Shown here: positions 13,832 through 13,892 of the stretch, in pieces
How the letters are laid out: the number at the start of each line of letters is the position of its first letter
How positions within the stretch are numbered: the stretch's first letter is position 1
Assembly (NCBI GenBank): GCA_016462375.1
Contig: JAEMTJ010000007.1
Location: 1 to 13,892, forward strand
Length of the DNA stretch: 13,892 nucleotides
Source: Rhodoluna sp.
Lineage (GTDB): Bacteria; Actinomycetota; Actinomycetes; Actinomycetales; Microbacteriaceae
Reading direction: 5' to 3'
Notes under the pieces: model-generated
The model's database searches: none
Told to the model about the DNA's origin: nothing
The model's input: only the letters and a program-made list of their open reading frames with translations
Translations under genes and position numbers: made by a program

Positions 13832-13861
13832 TTGCACACACGCCCTATTGACCCCTAAACT
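13832..13861 (+). promoter_or_regulatory. Candidate promoter at the right edge
   Basis: TTGCAC (13832-13837) and TAAACT (13856-13861) are separated by 18 bases, 15 bases after the zur stop. Transcription would begin near 13868 and read into a short hairpin, toward a gene outside the window. No coding start is seen before the edge. Confidence 0.45.
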
Positions 13862-13871
13862 TGGGTAGTTG

Positions 13872-13886
13872 CCCGAAATCTTCGGG
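13872..13886 (+). promoter_or_regulatory. Short hairpin at the right edge, leader structure or weak terminator
   Basis: CCCGAA (13872-13877) pairs with TTCGGG (13881-13886) around a three-base loop. No T-run is visible before the window ends. Because it begins just after the predicted initiation point of the adjacent promoter, a leader element is at least as likely as a terminator for zur. Confidence 0.4.
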
Positions 13887-13892
13887 TCAGCC

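Noticed and set aside
1..13892. CRISPR array, tRNA, rRNA, insertion sequence or transposase
   Set aside because: No regularly spaced repeats, no cloverleaf-like or rRNA-like sequence, and no transposase motifs or terminal inverted repeats were seen on either strand.

Overview
The window reads as a chromosomal segment of an actinobacterium, most likely a small-genome freshwater member of the Microbacteriaceae (Rhodoluna/Aquiluna-like; this placement is inference). Support: the gene order murJ - DUF6049-type - Nudix - pcnA - rpsF - ssb - rpsR - rplI - dnaB, which in Streptomyces and relatives lies on one side of dnaA/oriC; a cysteine-free S18 of the Microbacteriaceae type; actinobacterial E1alpha/E1beta/E2 2-oxoacid dehydrogenase genes; moderate GC for the phylum; and very tight packing with overlapping genes.

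Layout. Positions 1-1052 (minus strand) hold a three-gene overlapping operon: Nudix hydrolase, a very short DUF6049-like membrane-anchored exported protein, and the 5' end of murJ. Divergent from it is the CCA-adding enzyme (1090-2538). A promoter and structured leader (2512-2652) precede rpsF-ssb-rpsR-rplI, which ends at a perfect 14-bp-stem terminator (4316-4354). The 375-base gap before dnaB (4304-4678) is the most striking non-coding region: six exact consensus DnaA boxes in two oppositely oriented groups around an AT-rich stretch with a 14-bp palindrome. dnaB (4679-6028) is followed by two small integral membrane proteins of unknown function, which meet purB tail to tail with no gap.

Right of purB lies an unrecognised plus-strand pair (8245-9146): a 58-residue protein with a WXG-like motif overlapping a 252-residue protein. 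A holin-superfamily membrane protein follows on the minus strand. Next is an E1alpha-E1beta-E2 operon (9606-13109) with an apparently leaderless start. The last operon (13113-13817) has a Zur-box-like operator embedded in a good promoter, then a small His-rich-tailed membrane protein overlapping a Fur-family regulator best read as Zur. The right edge holds another promoter-like element and a short hairpin, probably the leader of a gene beyond the window.

The window combines replication (ssb, dnaB, DnaA sites), translation (S6, S18, L9, tRNA CCA end), envelope (murJ block), purine synthesis, 2-oxoacid oxidation and zinc homeostasis. I see no tRNA, rRNA, CRISPR array, insertion sequence or phage module.
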